DNA of 64,000 nucleotides. It comes from Mycolicibacterium sphagni (GTDB lineage Bacteria; Actinomycetota; Actinomycetes; Mycobacteriales; Mycobacteriaceae). This document shows positions 60,852 through 64,000 of the stretch, piece by piece. How positions within the stretch are numbered: the stretch's first letter is position 1; every line of letters begins with the position of its first letter. The notes below the pieces were generated by a model. That model had not been told where the DNA came from, made no database searches, and worked only from the letters and a program-made list of their open reading frames with translations. Both the position numbers and the translations under genes were made by a program. The DNA lies in assembly GCF_013337765.1 (NCBI RefSeq), contig NZ_VBSB01000014.1, positions 1 through 64,000 on the forward strand, given 5' to 3'.

Positions 60852-61047
60852 TCTCGTCAGTGTCGTGAGCGACCATCCCACAGCCGTGCTGATCGGTGTC
60901 GGGGCTGGGCTCGCGGCCGCCGCCGTGCTGAGGATCATTCGCCGAGTGCGGCGGCTGCTCGTTAGCGCCGCGGTACTCGCCGTGACCGGCGGCGCCGGCG
61001 CCGGCGGAGTGACCGCGATCGTGCACACCGTTGCTGGGTGGCGGTGA
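60844..61047 (+). CDS. Small membrane protein (67 aa)
   Basis: GTG start inside the end of the previous gene. Two hydrophobic segments (TAVLIGVGAGLAAAAVLRII and LLVSAAVLAVTGGAGAGGVT) are split by basic RRVRR. Typical of small plasmid or phage membrane proteins; function unknown. Confidence 0.55.
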   Translation: MSDLVSVVSDHPTAVLIGVGAGLAAAAVLRIIRRVRRLLVSAAVLAVTGGAGAGGVTAIVHTVAGWR

Positions 61048-61218
61048 TGAGCGTGTCGGCAGCCGCGTTCTGCTTCTTGGCAGACGGAATTCGCAGAGCC
61101 GCCAGCCGCCGGCCAGCGGTGTCGGCAGTCCAGTAAACGCACCTAGGATGGGAAGGCAAGCCGATGACGACGTTACGGTTCCCTAACATTTCCGAGCTCG
61201 TTATGGTACTGTTCCGTC

Positions 61219-61515
61219 ATGGCCATTGACGTGCACGAACAGCTCGCCCAACTGGGGGCGCAGCTGAGGAATGCCCGCCTCAAGGCCGGGCTGGCTCAAG
61301 ACGAAGTCGGCCGCCGCGCCGGGGTGTCACGCCAGCTGCTCAGCCGCATCGAATCCGGGCACCCCCACGGCGAGATCGCCGCGGTCGTGGCGGTCGCCAA
61401 CGCCTTGGACTACCGACTATCTGCGATACCGAAGAAGCCACCCAACACCGGAGAACAGGCCGCCCTGGATCTGATCAGCCGGCTGAACACACGCCCCCCC
61501 GCCGATGAGCACTGA
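61219..61515 (+). CDS. HipB-like XRE-family antitoxin/regulator
   Basis: 98 residues with a clear helix-turn-helix: LGAQLRNARLKAGLAQDEVG, RRAGVSRQLLSRIESGH. A TACTGT -10 ends seven bases before the ATG, so the mRNA may be leaderless. Its stop lies 11 bases inside the HipA-like gene. HipB-type proteins bind and neutralise HipA and repress the operon. Confidence 0.82.
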   Translation: MAIDVHEQLAQLGAQLRNARLKAGLAQDEVGRRAGVSRQLLSRIESGHPHGEIAAVVAVANALDYRLSAIPKKPPNTGEQAALDLISRLNTRPPADEH

Positions 61516-62926
61516 TCTCGTCGTCGTCCTCAACGGCGAGATCGCCGGTGTGGTCACCCACGATTTCGGCCGACCACAGTTCGCCTACACCGACGACTAC
61601 GTCCACACCGTCCACACCCCGCTGTCGCTGTCGTTGCCGCTGCGCGCCGGCCACGTCTACCCCCACCGCACCACTGCACCGTGGCTGGCCGGGCTGCTGC
61701 CCGACGATTCGCGTGTGCGGGAACGCTGGGCCCGCGAGTTCGACGTCTCGCCGCAAAACTCCTCAGCACTGCTCGAACATCTCGGCCGCGACTGCGCCGG
61801 CGCTGTGCAGCTGGCGCCTGTCGACGCGATCGGCGATCTGCTCGCCCAGACCGGGCACATCCAGCCGGTCACCGAGGCCGACATCGGGGCCCGGCTGCGC
61901 CAACTGCATACCGAATCCGATCACTGGACCCGCGAGCAGGACCGCTGGAGCCTGGCTGGCGCGCAGTCGAAGTTCACCGTCGCCACCACCCCCGAGGGTG
62001 GCTGGGCCTGGACCCATGGCAACGCCGCCTCCACCCACATCGTCAAACCGGGCATCACCCGCTTTCACGCCCAGGCCCTCAATGAGCATCTGTGCCAAAA
62101 AGCGTTCGGGCTCATCGGCATACACGCCGCCCGCACCGACTATCACGAATTCGACGGCGCCCCAGCCATCGTCGTGCAGCGCTACGACCGCATCACCAAC
62201 CCAGACGGCACCGTGGTGCGCATCCACCAGGAGGACATGTGCCAGGCCCTCGGGGTGTGGCCGCACAAGAAGTACGCCGCTGACGGCGGACCGTCCGCGG
62301 TGGCCATCGCCCATCTCCTCGGCCGCCGCGCCACCCAAGAGGACGTCGACCGCTTCACTGATGCGGTGGTAGGTCAGTATCTCGCTGGCGCTCCCGACGC
62401 CCACGCGAAGAACTACAGCGTGATCCTGGCCGGTGACCGGGTGGCGCTGGCCCCGGTGTACGACGTGGCCAGCGTGCTGCCCTACAACCCCGACCCCAAC
62501 TCCGGGCTGGCACGCGTCGCCATGCCGATTGCCGGACATAGCCGCTTCGGTGACGTCGATCTCCACCACATCGAGAAGTTCGCCGGCGCCGCCGGCACCG
62601 ACCCCGATCGCCTCGTCGAACGGACCCGCCAGATGGCCGCCGAACTGCCCGACGCCATCACCACCGCCGCCGCCGACCTCCCCGCCGACGCCCTCGGCCC
62701 GCTGGCCGACCAGCTACGCGACGGCATCGCCGAGCACTGCACCACTCTGGACCGGCCGCCCACCAGCAGCCGCCGCCGACGTGCCCCCGAACCCGAACTA
62801 GAGCCGGAGCTCGCGCGCGACCCCGAGCCGGTCGATGACACCATCCCGGTGGTCGGACACTCCCGCGGCGGCCACCCCATCTCCCAGCATCGCCGCCACC
62901 GGCCCAGCCAGTCGCTGAGCAGTTGA
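61505..62926 (+). CDS. HipA-like Ser/Thr kinase toxin
   Basis: 473 residues. HipA N-terminal domain (LVVVLNGEIAGVVTHDFGRP and PLSLSLPLRAGHVYP), ATP-binding region DRWSLAGAQSKFTV, catalytic loop GAPDAHAKNYSV near 297 and metal-binding VYDVAS. HipA kinases phosphorylate glutamyl-tRNA synthetase or other targets and stop growth. The last 70 residues are Pro/Arg-rich and additional. With the HipB-like gene it forms a plasmid-maintenance module. Confidence 0.88.
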   Translation: MSTDLVVVLNGEIAGVVTHDFGRPQFAYTDDYVHTVHTPLSLSLPLRAGHVYPHRTTAPWLAGLLPDDSRVRERWAREFDVSPQNSSALLEHLGRDCAGAVQLAPVDAIGDLLAQTGHIQPVTEADIGARLRQLHTESDHWTREQDRWSLAGAQSKFTVATTPEGGWAWTHGNAASTHIVKPGITRFHAQALNEHLCQKAFGLIGIHAARTDYHEFDGAPAIVVQRYDRITNPDGTVVRIHQEDMCQALGVWPHKKYAADGGPSAVAIAHLLGRRATQEDVDRFTDAVVGQYLAGAPDAHAKNYSVILAGDRVALAPVYDVASVLPYNPDPNSGLARVAMPIAGHSRFGDVDLHHIEKFAGAAGTDPDRLVERTRQMAAELPDAITTAAADLPADALGPLADQLRDGIAEHCTTLDRPPTSSRRRRAPEPELEPELARDPEPVDDTIPVVGHSRGGHPISQHRRHRPSQSLSS

Positions 62927-63068
62927 CGGGCAAGAAAAGGGACTCAACTGCTCACCAACCACACAATTCCTGACACCCTCCCCCGCATTGATCGAGTTCC
63001 ATTGAGCGCATATACAATTCGCGCACCTATACGCCAAAGTTGTCAGACCCCGTAAATACACTTATCGC

Positions 63069-63386
63069 ATGAAGTCAGTGGGGTTTGTCGGACGGTCCCG
63101 AGACGACCTTAAATCGTTTCCCAAGCCCATTATGCAGCTGGCCGGATACCAGTTGTTTCTTATGCAGATGGGTGAAACCCCTACTGGATCAAAGCCGATG
63201 CCCCGGGTGGGGAAGGGCTGCGTCGAGCTTGTCCTCAACGGCGACGGTGTGTGGTTCCGAATTCTTGTTGCCCCGACCGTAGATTCCGACACGATCTGGG
63301 TTCTGCATTGCTTTCAGAAGAAGACGAACACGACACCCGCCAACGACATTCGTCTGGGCCAGGCCCGGTTCCGCCAGATAGGCTGA
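63069..63386 (+). CDS. HigB/RelE-like toxin (Gp49-like)
   Basis: 105 residues: VGFVGRSRDDLKSFPKPIMQ, GKGCVELVLNGDGVWFRILV, then IWVLHCFQKKTNTTPANDIR, the pattern of Gp49/HigB-type RNases that cut mRNA on ribosomes. TACACT ends seven bases before the ATG, so the transcript is probably leaderless. The stop overlaps the antitoxin start (TGATG). Confidence 0.82.
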   Translation: MKSVGFVGRSRDDLKSFPKPIMQLAGYQLFLMQMGETPTGSKPMPRVGKGCVELVLNGDGVWFRILVAPTVDSDTIWVLHCFQKKTNTTPANDIRLGQARFRQIG

Positions 63387-63646
63387 TGACCATGGTGACT
63401 TACGAGCGCGTCTGGGACGCGCTGACCACCACCCTCGCGGAGGCAGACGAGCTGCACGCCCGCTCTCAGCTGCTCCATGCGTTGACCAGCCTCGTGCACA
63501 CCCGCGGCTGGAGCGTGGAGGAAGCCGCCCGGCACCTGCACCTCACGGCCGTACGCACCGAGCTCCTCATCGCCGGCGACATCAATGCGTTCAGCCTCGA
63601 CGAATTACGCGCCCTCGACGACCTGACCCGCACACCGGGCGGTTGA
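63386..63646 (+). CDS. HigA-like antitoxin
   Basis: 86 residues with a helix-turn-helix-like core (VHTRGWSVEEAARHLHLTAV, then ELLIAGDINAFSLDELRAL). The toxin gene comes first, as in higBA order. It should bind HigB and repress the operon. Confidence 0.78.
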   Translation: MTMVTYERVWDALTTTLAEADELHARSQLLHALTSLVHTRGWSVEEAARHLHLTAVRTELLIAGDINAFSLDELRALDDLTRTPGG

Positions 63647-63687
63647 CGCCCGCCCGTCGACGCAACCAGCGTGGGCGACCACCACGA

Positions 63688-64000
63688 CTACTCCTCGCCC
63701 GCCTCTGCGGTTGTGTCGCCGCGGCGAAAGGTCTCCGCCAACGGGACGGAGATGTCAGTGCTCACCAGTTTGGCGTGGCCAGCAGGATCCTCGATGTTGG
63801 AGTATCGCCGCCAGGTCCCCAGCCCGGGCTGCTTGCCGGTGAGATGGATGCGGCCCGTCAGATGAGACTCCAACCCGTGCGGTGCCCACAGCTGAACGTG
63901 CGTGGTCGGCGTCTGCCACGTCACCACCAGATGCACATCCAGGGCACGCCCCATCCGCAGCGCCGCGGTGGCCGTAGCGGGCGGGCGAACCTCGCCACTG
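63688..64000 (-). CDS. Partial or complete hypothetical protein at the window end
   Basis: From ATG 63954 the protein has 88 residues (MGRALDVHLVVTWQTPTTHV and onward), beta-rich, ending in an acidic tail. The frame stays open to the window edge (SGEVRPPATATAALR), so the true start may lie outside. No family recognised. Confidence 0.5.
   Translation of the reverse strand, partial: SGEVRPPATATAALRMGRALDVHLVVTWQTPTTHVQLWAPHGLESHLTGRIHLTGKQPGLGTWRRYSNIEDPAGHAKLVSTDISVPLAETFRRGDTTAEAGEE

Noticed and set aside
63001..63062. Tenth copy of the CATATACCT promoter-like element
   Set aside because: GCGCATATACAATTC resembles the second box but there is no TGACCGG at the required distance; the higB-like gene has its own TACACT box.
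1..64000. tRNA or rRNA genes
   Set aside because: No stretch with tRNA cloverleaf arms or rRNA-like sequence was noticed on either strand.

Overview
The window looks like one end of a linear, conjugative plasmid of a mycobacterium or close relative. DNA is GC-rich throughout. Mycobacterial markers include an Lsr2 homologue, EspB-, EspC- and EspI-like type VII secretion proteins, a secreted cutinase-family esterase, a PknH/LpqN-like sensor lipoprotein and many apparently leaderless genes. The first 304 bases hold six inverted repeats centred on GCTNCGC, the pattern known from telomeres of actinobacterial linear replicons, so position 1 is probably at or near a physical end.

Layout. 1-0.84 kb: telomere-like palindromes and subterminal repeats. 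0.85-3.8 kb: small genes and an ADP-ribosylglycohydrolase. 3.8-11.3 kb (minus strand): an operon with two large multidomain proteins, one kinase-like and one with an ADP-ribosyltransferase-like end, that share an N-terminal signature; an EspI-like MinD ATPase; and a frameshifted acetyltransferase-like gene. 11.4-14.0 kb: PD-(D/E)XK nuclease-like gene, SNF2 helicase and a partner. 14.1-19.2 kb: a cluster of small genes, a secreted HNH nuclease, a DUF4417-like protein and ParB. 19.3-27.4 kb: methyltransferase, EspB/EspC-like pair, Lsr2, envelope proteins, cutinase and a plasmid sigma-like factor. 27.4-28.2 kb: gene-free, palindrome-rich stretch with a CRP-type site, a candidate oriT or origin. 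28.2-44.7 kb: conjugation cluster of the actinobacterial Tcp/VirB type (TcpC-, TcpE-, VirB4-, VirB6-like, NlpC/P60 hydrolase, FtsK-like coupling ATPase), followed by WXG-type secreted proteins and a BTAD regulator-like protein. 44.8-46.9 kb: replicative helicase DnaB interrupted by a class 3 intein. 47.2-52.1 kb: exported and membrane proteins and an Arr-like ADP-ribosyltransferase. 52.2-59.3 kb: a Wadjet/MksBEF-like operon. 59.4-64 kb: an FtsK-like fragment, HipBA-like and HigBA-like modules and a partial gene at the window end.

The most interesting locus is the Wadjet-like operon. jetA, jetB and jetC are present and translationally coupled, but no jetD nuclease is visible. A CobB-like sirtuin without zinc cysteines is inserted between jetB and jetC by 4-base overlaps, and a small coiled-coil gene follows jetC by the same kind of overlap. 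This suggests a variant anti-plasmid or SMC-like system carried by a plasmid.

Two regulatory codes tie the element together. Nine copies of a promoter-like element (TGACCGG, then CATATACCT 26-27 bases downstream) precede conjugation, partition, nuclease/helicase and kinase/ART genes. In six of them an ATG lies exactly six bases after the element, implying leaderless transcripts. Four copies of a palindrome with half-site ATACACC overlap the presumed -10 of another gene set. The plasmid-encoded sigma-like protein is an attractive but unproven reader of the first code.
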